Notes under the pieces: model-generated
Seen by the model: only the letters and a program-made list of their open reading frames with translations
Told to the model about the DNA's origin: nothing
Database searches by the model: none
Program-made: the position numbers and the translations under genes
Part shown: positions 17,033 to 24,236 of the stretch, one piece after another
Layout of the letters: each line of letters starts with the position of its first letter
Position numbering within the stretch: position 1 is the stretch's first letter
Assembly: GCF_016863655.1 (NCBI RefSeq)
Contig: NZ_BOPH01000126.1
Location: 1 to 64,000 of the forward strand
DNA: 64,000 bases
Reading direction: 5' to 3'
From: Virgisporangium ochraceum
GTDB lineage: Bacteria; Actinomycetota; Actinomycetes; Mycobacteriales; Micromonosporaceae

Positions 17033-17064
17033 CAGGACGGCGACCCTTGCGGGCCGCCGTCCTG
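17033..17064. terminator. Bidirectional hairpin terminator
   Basis: A perfect 10-bp stem, CAGGACGGCG paired with CGCCGTCCTG around a 12-nt loop that can add CCC/GGG pairs. It lies between the convergent acyl-CoA ligase and truncated condensation-domain genes. No U-tract follows, which is usual in such GC-rich genomes. The condensation-domain reading frame runs through it, another sign that its 3' part is not genuine coding sequence. Confidence 0.7.
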
Positions 17065-17800
17065 TCCCGATCCCGGAGTCGTGCCTGCCGGACGGGGCGC
17101 CTCCCCGCGCTGATCCATCCGGCCGACCCGGGTCGTCGGTAGGTTCGCGGCTCCCCCCGCGAACCGGTGCCGGTCGCACGGCACGCGGTGCTCGTAGTCG
17201 GGGAACCGCAGCCGCACGTGCGGCGTGGTCGCGCCCTCCGGCGTGGTCGCCGTGCGGTACGCGTCGAACAGGTCGTCGAGCAGCGCGCCGGTGGACGTGC
17301 CGTCGCAGAGCACGTGGTGCATGCCGAGGCCCAGCATGCGGTCACGGTCGCCCAGGCGCAGGAGGACCGCCCGCAGGAACGGCGGCCGGGCCAGGTTGAA
17401 CGGCCGTTCCAGCACGGTGGCCATCACCGCGCGGGCGCGGTCGAGCCGCTGCGCGGGATCGACCCCGCGCAGGTCGATGAGGTCCAGCGGAGCGCCGACC
17501 GGCTCGACCTGCTGCCGCCGCTTGCGGTTGACCATCACCGTGGTCAGCCGCAGCGCGTCGTGCCGTTCGATGACCTCGCCGAGCGCCGCCGCCACCGCGA
17601 TCGGGTTCACGTCGCCGACCAGCCGGAACGTGAAACCGTGCACGGACGCGACACTGTCGTGGCTGGAACGCTCCATGGTCCAGACCAGGTCCCGGACCGG
17701 AATGACGGGCGGCGTCCAGTACTGCGGAAGGACGCGGTGATCCACGGGTGGGTGTTCCAGAGACAGCTGATCCAGTGGCATGGGTCGTAACCTCCGGCGG

Positions 17801-17828
17801 CGGGAGCGCTCCCATGGGAGCGCTCCCA
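17801..17828. promoter_or_regulatory. Two adjoining CebR-type operators
   Basis: Two 14-bp palindromes lie directly side by side: cGGGAGCGCTCCCA at 17801-17814 and TGGGAGCGCTCCCA at 17815-17828. The second is identical to the CebR box known from streptomycetes and Thermobifida, where this LacI-family repressor responds to cello-oligosaccharides; the first differs only in its first base. They sit between the -10 box and the ribosome-binding site of the condensation-domain gene, an ideal place for repression. No cellulase or cellobiose importer gene is adjacent. Confidence 0.85.
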
Positions 17829-17832
17829 AGAG

Positions 17833-17861
17833 ATTCTGCCCGTGTTACAGGGACGTGTCAA
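17833..17861 (-). promoter_or_regulatory. Strong promoter in front of the truncated condensation-domain gene
   Basis: On the minus strand TTGACA (17856-17861) and CAGAAT (17833-17838) are 17 bp apart, close to the vegetative consensus. Transcription should start about at the first CebR box. The 11-nt string GTTGACACGTC at the -35 region recurs exactly in the promoter of the NRPS operon at 49676. Confidence 0.75.
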
Positions 17862-18144
17862 CAACGGCTCGTCGGTAGGCACGGTCGTAGGCGAGTCGTT
17901 ATCAAGCCGGACTGTCCACAGTGGACGACCGCTTAGCGGACCGGCGCGCCGATGTCAATGTCCGCCGGTACTGACAAGCGAGAGGATCCGGAGGACGGCG
18001 TCCCCCAGGCTGGGCCCGGGGAGAAGGGGGACGCGCATGACCAGGGATCCGGGTGGCGGGGGCAACTACGGCGAATGACAGGCACGGACGGCGATAGGGT
18101 GTGCGGTCAGTGCACCGCGGTCGCCGGAGGGAGCCCGACATCCG

Positions 18145-21100
18145 TTGGATGGTCCAGCTCTCCGGTTGCGCATCCTGGGCCCGCTGGAGGTCCGGGTCGG
18201 TGACCGCGTGCTCGACCTCGGCGGACCGCGCCGGCAACGGCTGCTGGCGATGCTCGCCGCGCGGGCCGGGCAGCCAGTCGGTTACGAGCAGCTGGCCGAG
18301 GCCATCTGGGACGTCGACGCGCCGCCGACCGCCCGTCGCCAGGCCCAGAACGCGGTGTCGCAGGTGCGGTCGCTGCTGCACCGGGCACAGACCGGGATCG
18401 TGGTCGCCACGGTGCCGGCCGGCTACCGCCTCGACGTCGACCCGTGGCAGCTCGACGCGTCGCGCTTCCGGCTGCTGGTCGCCGCGGCCGAGCGGCGGGG
18501 GTCGGCCGAGGCCGCCATCGACGACCTCGGTGCGGCGTTGGACTTGTGGCGCGGGCCGGCGCTCGCCGGTCTGGACAGCGGGGTCCTGCGCCGCGAGGCC
18601 GTCGCCCTCGAGGAGGCGCGGCTCGCGGCCGCCGAACGGTGGGCCGGGCTGGCCCTGCCGGCCGGCCGGCACGACGGGGTCGTCGCCGCCGGCCGGCCCG
18701 ACGGGGCCGGACGCCTCGACGCGGTCGTCGCCACGCTGACCGACCTCGCCCTGCAGCATCCGCTGCGCGAACGCGTCGCGCTCCTGCTGATGGCCGCGCT
18801 GCACCGCGCCGGCCGCTGGGTCGACGCCGTCGACGCGTACCGGCGGTTCGCGTCCGACCTCGACCGCGAGGTCGGCGTCGCGCCCGGTCCCGACATCCGC
18901 CGCCTCCGCGACACGATCCTGCGCGACGGCGTCCGCGCCACCGCGACACCCGCCGGGCCGCCGGCGCCCGCCGGTGTCCCGGTTCCGGCGCAGGTGCCGG
19001 CGCCGCCGTCGGTGTTCGAGGGACGCGCGGACGACCTGAGCCGGCTCGACGCCGCCGGCCTGCCCACCGTCGACGGGCCGCCGCGCGTCGTGGTGGTCGA
19101 AGGGCCGGCCGGGGTGGGCAAGTCCGCGCTCGCGGCGCGGTGGGCCCACGACGTCCGGGCGGCGTTCCCCGACGGGCAGCTGTTCATCGACCTGCGCGGC
19201 TTCTCCCCCGGCCCGGGACCGTCGACCCGCGAGGTGCTGGCCGGCTTCGCGCAGGCCCTCGGTGTGCCGACGGCGCGCGTCCCCACCGCGTCGGCCGCGC
19301 TGCAGGGGCTGTACCGGTCGCTGCTCGCCGACCGGCGCGTCCTCGTGGTCCTCGACAATGCGGCGACCGTCGACCAGGTGATGCCGTTGCTGCCGGGCGC
19401 GTCGGCGTCGACGGTCCTGGTGACGAGCCGCCGGCGGCTCCCGCTGGTGGCGCTGGGCGTCGACGCCCACCCCGTGGTGCTGTCGGGCCTCGACCGGCCG
19501 GCCGCGGTGGCGCTGCTGCGGTCGCTCGTCGGAGCCGGGACCGCCATCGACGCGGCGGCCGACCTCTGCGCCGGTCTCCCGCTCGCGTTGCGGATCTGCG
19601 CGGCGAACGCGGCGGCCGGCGACCCGGACGCGGTGCTGGCCGGGCTGCGCGGGTCGCGGCTCGACGCGCTGGCGCTGACCGAGCACCAGCTCGCGGTCCG
19701 CTCGGCGCTGCACCCGTCGTACCGCGCGCTGCCGCCGGCGGCGGCGCGGTTGTTCCGGCTGCTCGGCACCGCGCCGGGCACGGACCTGTCGTCGGAGGCG
19801 GCCGCGGCCCTGCTCGACGCCGACCCGGCCACGACCCGCGCGGCGGTGACCGCGCTCGCCGACTCGTACCTCCTCGACCGCCGGCCCGCCCATGACCGCC
19901 GGGCCGGCGGCGACCGCCGGGCCGGTGAGCGCCTGCAGATGCACGACCTCGTGCGCCTGTACGCGGCCGAGCGCTGTGCGGCCGAGGACCCGCCCGACGA
20001 GGTGTCCGCGGCGATGGGACGGCTGCGCGCGTTCTACCGGGCCAGCGTCTTCACCGCGGCCCAGGTCGCGTGGCCGAGCGCCCAGCCGGCACCACCCGCC
20101 GGCGGTCGGGGCCTGACGTTCGCGTCGTCGGCCGACGCGCTGGCGTGGCTGGACCGCGAACGCGCCACCATCGTGGCGACCGTGCGGCACGCGGCCACCC
20201 GGGACGACCCCGCCGCCGTCGACTGGGCCGCCGACACCGCCGCGACGTTGATGCCGTACCTGTGGGCGCACCGCCACACGTCCGACTGGCTCGACATCGG
20301 CGAGGCGGCCGCGGCCGGGGCGGAGCGGGTGGGCGGCCTGCCCACGCTGGCCAGGATGACCAACTTCGTCGGCGTGGCGCACTGGTCGGTGAACGGCTAC
20401 GAGGCGGCCATCGACCACATGACCCGCGCGTTCGACCTCAACACCCGGCTCGGCCGGACCCGCGGGGCCGCGGCCAACATCAGCAACCTGGCCGCCATCT
20501 ACCGGGCGACCGGCCGGCTCGACGCGGCCCTCGACAACGGGCTGCGGGCCGCCGCTCTCTACGAGTCCATCGACGACCCGCTGGGGTGGGCGAACACGCT
20601 GCTCACCGTCGGCATGGTCCACCGTGACGCGGGCCGGCTCACCGAGGCGCTGGACCTCGACCGGCGCCTGCTCGACTCGTACCGCGCGCAGGGACACGGC
20701 GACGGCGAGGCCTCGGCGCTGTTGGAGCTGAACCGGGTGCTCGCGAGCCTCGGCCGCCGGCCGGAGGCGCTCGCGGCCGCCGACGCCGTGCTGCACCTGC
20801 CGCCCGATGTGCTGTCGCGCATCAACCGGTCGAGCGCCCTCGCCGCGGTCGTCCGGTCGGCCCGGCCGCCGCTCGACACGCACCTGCGTCTGCTGTCGGC
20901 GCTCCTCGACGACGCGCCGGAGGTCGGCGACGGGCACGTCGAGTGCGAGGTCGCGGTGGCGGCCGGCGTGGTCGCCGCCCGGCTCGGCCGGCACCGCGAG
21001 GCGGTCGGGTACTTCGGTCGGGCCCGGGACCGGGCGGTCGAGATCGGCGACGTGTCGTGGCAGGTCGAGGCGGTGCGCGGGGCCGCGGAGAGCGGTCACC

Positions 21101-21345
21101 GGCTGGGTCCGCACCCCGACCACCTGCGGCGGCTGGGCGAGGCGCTGGCGCTGGCCCGTCGCCACGGGTTGCGGATCTGCGCGGCCGAGTGCCTGGCCAC
21201 GCGGGCGGTGCTCGCGTCGGACCTCGGCGACGCGGCCACCGCGCGGTCCGCCGCCCGCGCCGCGCTGGACCTGCGTGACGACACGGGGATGGCCTTCACC
21301 GACCGCGCGCTCGACGGTCTGCTCGAACGCCTCGCGGCCCGGTGA
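18145..21345 (+). CDS. SARP-type regulator (winged helix-BTAD-NB-ARC-TPR)
   Basis: A 1066-residue large SARP, like AfsR. The N-terminus is an OmpR-type winged helix (LRILGPLEVRVGD ... QPVGYEQLAEAIW), followed by a bacterial transcriptional activation domain to about residue 260, a Pro/Ala linker, an NB-ARC ATPase with Walker A GPAGVGKSALA near residues 326-336 and LVVLDNAATVDQV (Walker B), and TPR-type helical repeats over the last 400 residues. Such proteins activate secondary-metabolite operons by binding direct repeats near -35 boxes. The NRPS operon starting at 49.5 kb is a plausible but unproven target. The TTG start at 18145 lies about 13 nt after GGAGG; a -10-like TAGGGT is at 18095-18100. 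The 3' end runs into a 13-bp tandem repeat. Confidence 0.88.
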   Translation: MDGPALRLRILGPLEVRVGDRVLDLGGPRRQRLLAMLAARAGQPVGYEQLAEAIWDVDAPPTARRQAQNAVSQVRSLLHRAQTGIVVATVPAGYRLDVDPWQLDASRFRLLVAAAERRGSAEAAIDDLGAALDLWRGPALAGLDSGVLRREAVALEEARLAAAERWAGLALPAGRHDGVVAAGRPDGAGRLDAVVATLTDLALQHPLRERVALLLMAALHRAGRWVDAVDAYRRFASDLDREVGVAPGPDIRRLRDTILRDGVRATATPAGPPAPAGVPVPAQVPAPPSVFEGRADDLSRLDAAGLPTVDGPPRVVVVEGPAGVGKSALAARWAHDVRAAFPDGQLFIDLRGFSPGPGPSTREVLAGFAQALGVPTARVPTASAALQGLYRSLLADRRVLVVLDNAATVDQVMPLLPGASASTVLVTSRRRLPLVALGVDAHPVVLSGLDRPAAVALLRSLVGAGTAIDAAADLCAGLPLALRICAANAAAGDPDAVLAGLRGSRLDALALTEHQLAVRSALHPSYRALPPAAARLFRLLGTAPGTDLSSEAAAALLDADPATTRAAVTALADSYLLDRRPAHDRRAGGDRRAGERLQMHDLVRLYAAERCAAEDPPDEVSAAMGRLRAFYRASVFTAAQVAWPSAQPAPPAGGRGLTFASSADALAWLDRERATIVATVRHAATRDDPAAVDWAADTAATLMPYLWAHRHTSDWLDIGEAAAAGAERVGGLPTLARMTNFVGVAHWSVNGYEAAIDHMTRAFDLNTRLGRTRGAAANISNLAAIYRATGRLDAALDNGLRAAALYESIDDPLGWANTLLTVGMVHRDAGRLTEALDLDRRLLDSYRAQGHGDGEASALLELNRVLASLGRRPEALAAADAVLHLPPDVLSRINRSSALAAVVRSARPPLDTHLRLLSALLDDAPEVGDGHVECEVAVAAGVVAARLGRHREAVGYFGRARDRAVEIGDVSWQVEAVRGAAESGHRLGPHPDHLRRLGEALALARRHGLRICAAECLATRAVLASDLGDAATARSAARAALDLRDDTGMAFTDRALDGLLERLAAR

Positions 21346-21400
21346 GCCCGCCCGGTGAGCCCGCCCGGTGAGCCCGCCCGGTGAGCCCGCCCGGTGAGCC
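21341..21400. repeat. 13-bp tandem repeat (four and a half copies)
   Basis: The unit GGTGAGCCCGCCC occurs four times exactly at 21341-21392 and continues partly to 21400. It begins two bases before the SARP stop codon and fills the whole gap to the convergent iminopeptidase gene. Copy number could vary between strains; each unit carries a TGA in one frame. Confidence 0.85.
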
Positions 21401-21403
21401 GCG

Positions 21404-22336
21404 CTACCGGTCGGCGAACCGGGCCAGCGCCTCGCGCATCGCCTCCCGCATCGCGACGCTGCCGGTGTGGCCGGCGTCATCCACGACCACGAGGTCGGCG
21501 TCGGGCCAGGCCTTCGTCAGCTGCCACGCCGTGTCCAGCGGGGAGCTCAGGTCGAGCCGGCCGTGGATCAGCACGCCCGGGATGCCGGCGAGCTTGTGCG
21601 CCTCGCGGAGCAGGATCCCGTCGTCGAGCCACATGCCGTTCGAGAAGTAGTGGGCGCAGGTGCGCACCATCGCGACGAGGTCGTCCGGCGGCTGGTCGCT
21701 GTAGCTGTCGGGCTTGCCGTTGGTCTCGTGGCCGATGACGGAGTCCTCCCACGCCGTCCAGGCGGCGGCGGCCCGGGTGCGCACGTCGGCGTCGGGATCG
21801 TCCAGGAGGCGCGCGTACCCGGCGAGAATGGCGCGCAGGTCGGTGCGGTCGGCGGGCGGCACGCCGTCCCGAAAGATCTCCCACTGCCGCGGCAGGAACC
21901 GGCCGACGCCCTGGTACAGCCACTCGATCTCGGCCCACCGCGACGTCGTCACCCCCACGATCACGATCTCCGACACGCGGTGCGGGTACCGCTCGGCGTA
22001 GGCCAGGATCAGCGTCGACCCCCACGAGCCGCCGAACAGCAGCCACCGTTCGATGCCGAGGTGCTCGCGCAGCCGTTCCATGTCGGCGATCAGGTGCCCG
22101 GTGGTGTTGGGACCCATGTCGGTGGCCGGGTCGGCGGCGTGCGGCCGGCTGCGCCCGCAGCCGCGCTGGTCGAAGGAGACCACGCGGTACCGGTCGAGGT
22201 CGAAGAAGCGGTCGGCGCCCGGCCACGGGCTGCCGGGACCGCCGTGCACCACCAGCGCGGGCCTGCCCTCCGGGTGCCCGCTGACCTCCCAGTGGACGAG
22301 GTTGCCGTCGCCGACGTCGAGCATGCCTTCGTTCAT
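21404..22336 (-). CDS. Proline iminopeptidase-type alpha/beta hydrolase
   Basis: A 310-residue alpha/beta hydrolase of peptidase family S33. The oxyanion-hole motif HGGPG is at 31-35, the nucleophile elbow GGSWGS has Ser104, and the remaining triad is in GRLDLSSP (Asp) and DDAGHTGS (His). The stretch SFDQRGCGRSRPHA matches prolyl aminopeptidases closely, and the length is typical. It would remove N-terminal proline from peptides in the cytoplasm. It is divergent from a MarR-type gene with overlapping promoters, so MarR control is likely. Its start is the ATG at 22336. Confidence 0.92.
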   Translation of the reverse strand: MNEGMLDVGDGNLVHWEVSGHPEGRPALVVHGGPGSPWPGADRFFDLDRYRVVSFDQRGCGRSRPHAADPATDMGPNTTGHLIADMERLREHLGIERWLLFGGSWGSTLILAYAERYPHRVSEIVIVGVTTSRWAEIEWLYQGVGRFLPRQWEIFRDGVPPADRTDLRAILAGYARLLDDPDADVRTRAAAAWTAWEDSVIGHETNGKPDSYSDQPPDDLVAMVRTCAHYFSNGMWLDDGILLREAHKLAGIPGVLIHGRLDLSSPLDTAWQLTKAWPDADLVVVDDAGHTGSVAMREAMREALARFADR

Positions 22337-22366
22337 GAGGCCCCGCCTTCCCCGCAGAATGTGTAA

Positions 22367-22387
22367 GCACTGTTATATTAGCACTGT
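22367..22387. promoter_or_regulatory. Overlapping divergent promoters with AGCACTGT direct repeats
   Basis: AGCACTGT is repeated at 22367-22374 and 22380-22387. Between them lies TATATT (22374-22379), a -10 box for the MarR gene whose GTG begins 6 nt later; on the other strand TAATAT (22375-22380) can serve the iminopeptidase gene. A MarR dimer bound to the repeats would cover both -10 boxes, giving autoregulation plus control of the enzyme gene. Confidence 0.6.
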
Positions 22388-22865
22388 GACATCTGGACCG
22401 GAGTTTCTCGGCACCCGGCTGCGCCACCTGCTGGAGGTGCTCGACCGGGAGGTGGCGGCGGTCTACGCCGACCTCGGGCTCGCCGACGTCCGTCCCCGGT
22501 TCGTGGCCTACATCCGCACGCTCGGCGCCGACGGGCCGCGGTCGATCCGCGACCTGGCCGCGGCGGTGGGCGTCACGCACTCGGCCGCGAGCCAGACCGT
22601 CGCCCAGATGGCCCGCCGGGACCTGGTGACGCTGACCCCCGGCGCCGACGCCCGGCACCGCATCGTCAGCCTGACGCCGGCCGCCGGACGCCTGCTGCCG
22701 ACGCTCGACGCCGAGTGGGCCGCCACCGCGGCGGCCGCCACCGCGCTCGAAGCGGAGCTGTCCACCCCGCTGAGCGCGCTCATCGACGAGGTCCTCGAAG
22801 CATTGGAACGCCGGCCCATGCGCGAGCGCATCGCCGACGCCGCACCCGGCCTGCTCGCCCACTGA
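22386..22865 (+). CDS. MarR-family transcriptional regulator
   Basis: A 159-residue winged-helix protein. The DNA-binding helix-turn-helix is SIRDLAAAVGVTHSAASQTVAQMARRDLV and the wing reads PGADARHRIVSLTPAG. The N-terminal region (LRHLLEVLDREVAAVYADLGL) forms the usual dimerisation helices. GTG at 22386 lacks a ribosome-binding site but follows TATATT by 6 nt, indicating a leaderless message. Divergent arrangement with the iminopeptidase suggests that this is its regulator; the effector is unknown. Confidence 0.85.
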   Translation: MTSGPEFLGTRLRHLLEVLDREVAAVYADLGLADVRPRFVAYIRTLGADGPRSIRDLAAAVGVTHSAASQTVAQMARRDLVTLTPGADARHRIVSLTPAAGRLLPTLDAEWAATAAAATALEAELSTPLSALIDEVLEALERRPMRERIADAAPGLLAH

Positions 22866-22901
22866 CGCTACGCTGGCCCCACCTGATCGACGGGGGTCGC
22901 C

Positions 22902-23447
22902 GTGCTGACTGACCACGTCCGAGACTTCGCCGGTACGGCCGCGGTCTTCGGGTTCTTCGCCGCCAGCTGGTTCGGCTGGGCACAGGAGAGTCCGCCGACG
23001 CGCTGGAAACCGCTGCTCCTCACCGGCTCGGTGCTGTCGATGCTCACGGCCGTGGCCGGTGGACTGCTGCTGTGGCGGCTCTGGTCGCGCGGCTCCGCCT
23101 TCGACGACACCACCGCGCCACGGTTCGGCATCGTGGTCGGCATCGAGTTCGGCGTGGCCGCCCTCGGTGCCGTGATCCTGGCGGTGCGGCGGCGGGCCGA
23201 GCTGATCCCGCCGTGGATCGCGCTGGTGGTCGGGGTGCACCTGTTCCCGGTCGCGGCGATCCTGGACTACCCGTTGCTGCACGTGGTCGCGGCGGGCGTC
23301 ACGATCGCGGCACTCGCGGCACTCGCGGCGGTTCCGGCCGCGCGGCGGCGCTCGATCGCGGTGAGCGCGACCACCGGACTGCCGACCGGCGCGGTGCTGC
23401 TCACCGGCGGCCTCGTGTCACTGGCCTACGCGGTGATGGCGCTCTGA
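22902..23447 (+). CDS. Small integral membrane protein, about five transmembrane segments
   Basis: A 181-residue hydrophobic protein with segments near residues 10-27, 38-60, 75-97, 105-125 and 128-150 and a final one at 158-180. The N-terminal block FGFFAASWFGWAQE followed by PPTRWKPLLLTGSVLSMLTAVAGGLL is seen in uncharacterised actinobacterial membrane proteins; I do not recognise a function. GTG start with a G-rich GGGGGT at suitable spacing; TACGCT at 22868 is a possible -10 box. It stands alone downstream of the MarR gene. Confidence 0.75.
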   Translation: MLTDHVRDFAGTAAVFGFFAASWFGWAQESPPTRWKPLLLTGSVLSMLTAVAGGLLLWRLWSRGSAFDDTTAPRFGIVVGIEFGVAALGAVILAVRRRAELIPPWIALVVGVHLFPVAAILDYPLLHVVAAGVTIAALAALAAVPAARRRSIAVSATTGLPTGAVLLTGGLVSLAYAVMAL

Positions 23448-23465
23448 CGCCCACCCACCCCGGTG

Positions 23466-23566
23466 CGGAATAGACGACGCTCGATCCAGTGCGGAATCCG
23501 GCGCCGATCACGCACCGGATAGAGCGTCGTTTATGCAGTGCCCCCGGCCCCGCAGAGCCCCCGGCC
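23466..23566. repeat. 101-bp direct repeat, copy 1
   Basis: This copy is 99/101 identical to 23788-23888. Internally it has imperfect inverted arms: AGACGACGCTCGATCC and GGATAGAGCGTCGTTT, about 45 bp apart, so each copy could fold into a stem. It ends in the 17-bp GCAGNGCCCCCGNCCCC unit that is amplified after copy 2. The 549-bp stretch 23448-23996 holds these repeats and an inverted repeat and shows no gene. Confidence 0.85.
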
Positions 23567-23648
23567 GCCCGGTGTCCCGAGTCGTTGATTCGTATGCGGT
23601 CGTGGTGTGTCACTGTGCGTTCGGACGCTCTGTCTTCGCGGGGGATGT

Positions 23649-23709
23649 GATCGTTGTTTGAGGAACGGAACTGCAGTGGGGCTTCGCGTTCGTTCCTCAA
23701 ACGACGATC
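23649..23709. repeat. Long inverted repeat with TTTGAGGAACG arms
   Basis: Arms GATCGTTGTTTGAGGAACG (23649-23667) and its complement at 23691-23709 match at 18 of 19 positions around a 23-nt loop. The motif GATC-N3-TTTGAGGAACG is shared with the inverted repeat at 32933-32997, so the two belong to one family. It lies between the two 101-bp repeats. Confidence 0.8.
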
Positions 23710-23787
23710 AAGGCGGCCGGCACAGACCCGTTGGGCAGATTGCCATGACGGACAGTGATCGGCGCCGTGACGCCCGCCATCCCGGCA

Positions 23788-23888
23788 CGGAATAGACGAC
23801 GCTCGATCAAGTGCGGAATCCGGCGCCGATCACGCACCGGATAGAGCGTCGTTTATGCAGTGCCCCCGACCCCGCAGAGCCCCCGGCC
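23788..23888. repeat. 101-bp direct repeat, copy 2
   Basis: Second copy, 322 bp downstream of the first, differing at only two bases. Such near identity in non-coding DNA means a recent duplication or ongoing homogenisation. Confidence 0.85.
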
Positions 23889-23938
23889 CCGCAGTGCCCC
23901 CGGCCCCGCAGAGCCCCCGACCCCGCAGAGCCCCACCC
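23857..23938. repeat. 17-bp tandem repeat (nearly five copies)
   Basis: Units of the form GCAG(T/A)GCCCCCG(A/G)CCCC start at 23857, 23874, 23891, 23908 and a degenerate one at 23925. The equivalent place after copy 1 of the 101-bp repeat has only about two units, so the array has expanded here. Confidence 0.85.
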
Positions 23939-23996
23939 CGGCGCGACGGTGTGACCCCCCGCCGGCGTGCGGGAACACCCGTCCATACTGGGCCGC

Positions 23997-24230
23997 ATGG
24001 TGCTGACCCGTCGGTGGTCGTTGTTCCTCGTCGGCGTCGGGGTGTGGACATGGGTGATCTGGCCGCGGTTCGGGCTCGCGATCTGGAACGACGACCGCGC
24101 CTGGAGGTCGGACACGCCGACGTCGTTCCTCTGGGTGCACGCGCTGCTGATCGGCGCGTCCCTCGCGGTCGGGACCGCCGTCGGGGTGCTCGGGGTGAAA
24201 GCCCTACGCGCAAGATCGCGGGTAGGGTGA
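23997..24230 (+). CDS. SCO4848-family small membrane protein
   Basis: A 77-residue protein with two transmembrane helices (about residues 7-25 and 47-70). The sequence LTRRWSLFLVGVGVWTWVIW and the following RFGLAIWNDDRAW ... TPTSFLWVHALLIGASLAVGTAVGVLG match my memory of the SCO4848 family of conserved actinobacterial membrane proteins of unknown function. ATG at 23997 follows CATACT by 7 nt, so the mRNA may be leaderless. Its stop lies 6 bp before the FAH-family gene, and the -10 box of that gene overlaps its last codons. Confidence 0.8.
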   Translation: MVLTRRWSLFLVGVGVWTWVIWPRFGLAIWNDDRAWRSDTPTSFLWVHALLIGASLAVGTAVGVLGVKALRARSRVG

Positions 24231-24236
24231 ACTCCC

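Larger units (their letters stand above)
16984..17781 (-). pseudogene. Truncated NRPS condensation domain (N-terminal lobe only)
   Basis: From an ATG at 17781 with a strong GGAGGT ribosome-binding site, roughly 200 residues match the N-terminal lobe of a condensation domain: GFTFRLVGDVNPIAVAAALGEVIERHDALR, split by eye into its usual blocks, and the active-site motif MHHVLCDGTS with HHxxxDG at 155-161. A later block RFPDYEHR resembles the YADYA region. After about residue 200 homology stops, and the last 65 codons run through the intergenic terminator with no recognisable fold. A complete condensation domain needs about 450 residues, so the C-terminal lobe is missing. I read this as a decayed or truncated gene, even though promoter and ribosome-binding site look intact. 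A small functional protein cannot be excluded. Confidence 0.65.

Noticed and set aside
17902-21480. An 1192-codon minus-strand frame opposite the SARP gene
   Set aside because: Shadow frame; contains an artificial repeat from the 13-bp tandem array. The SARP domains on the plus strand are unambiguous.
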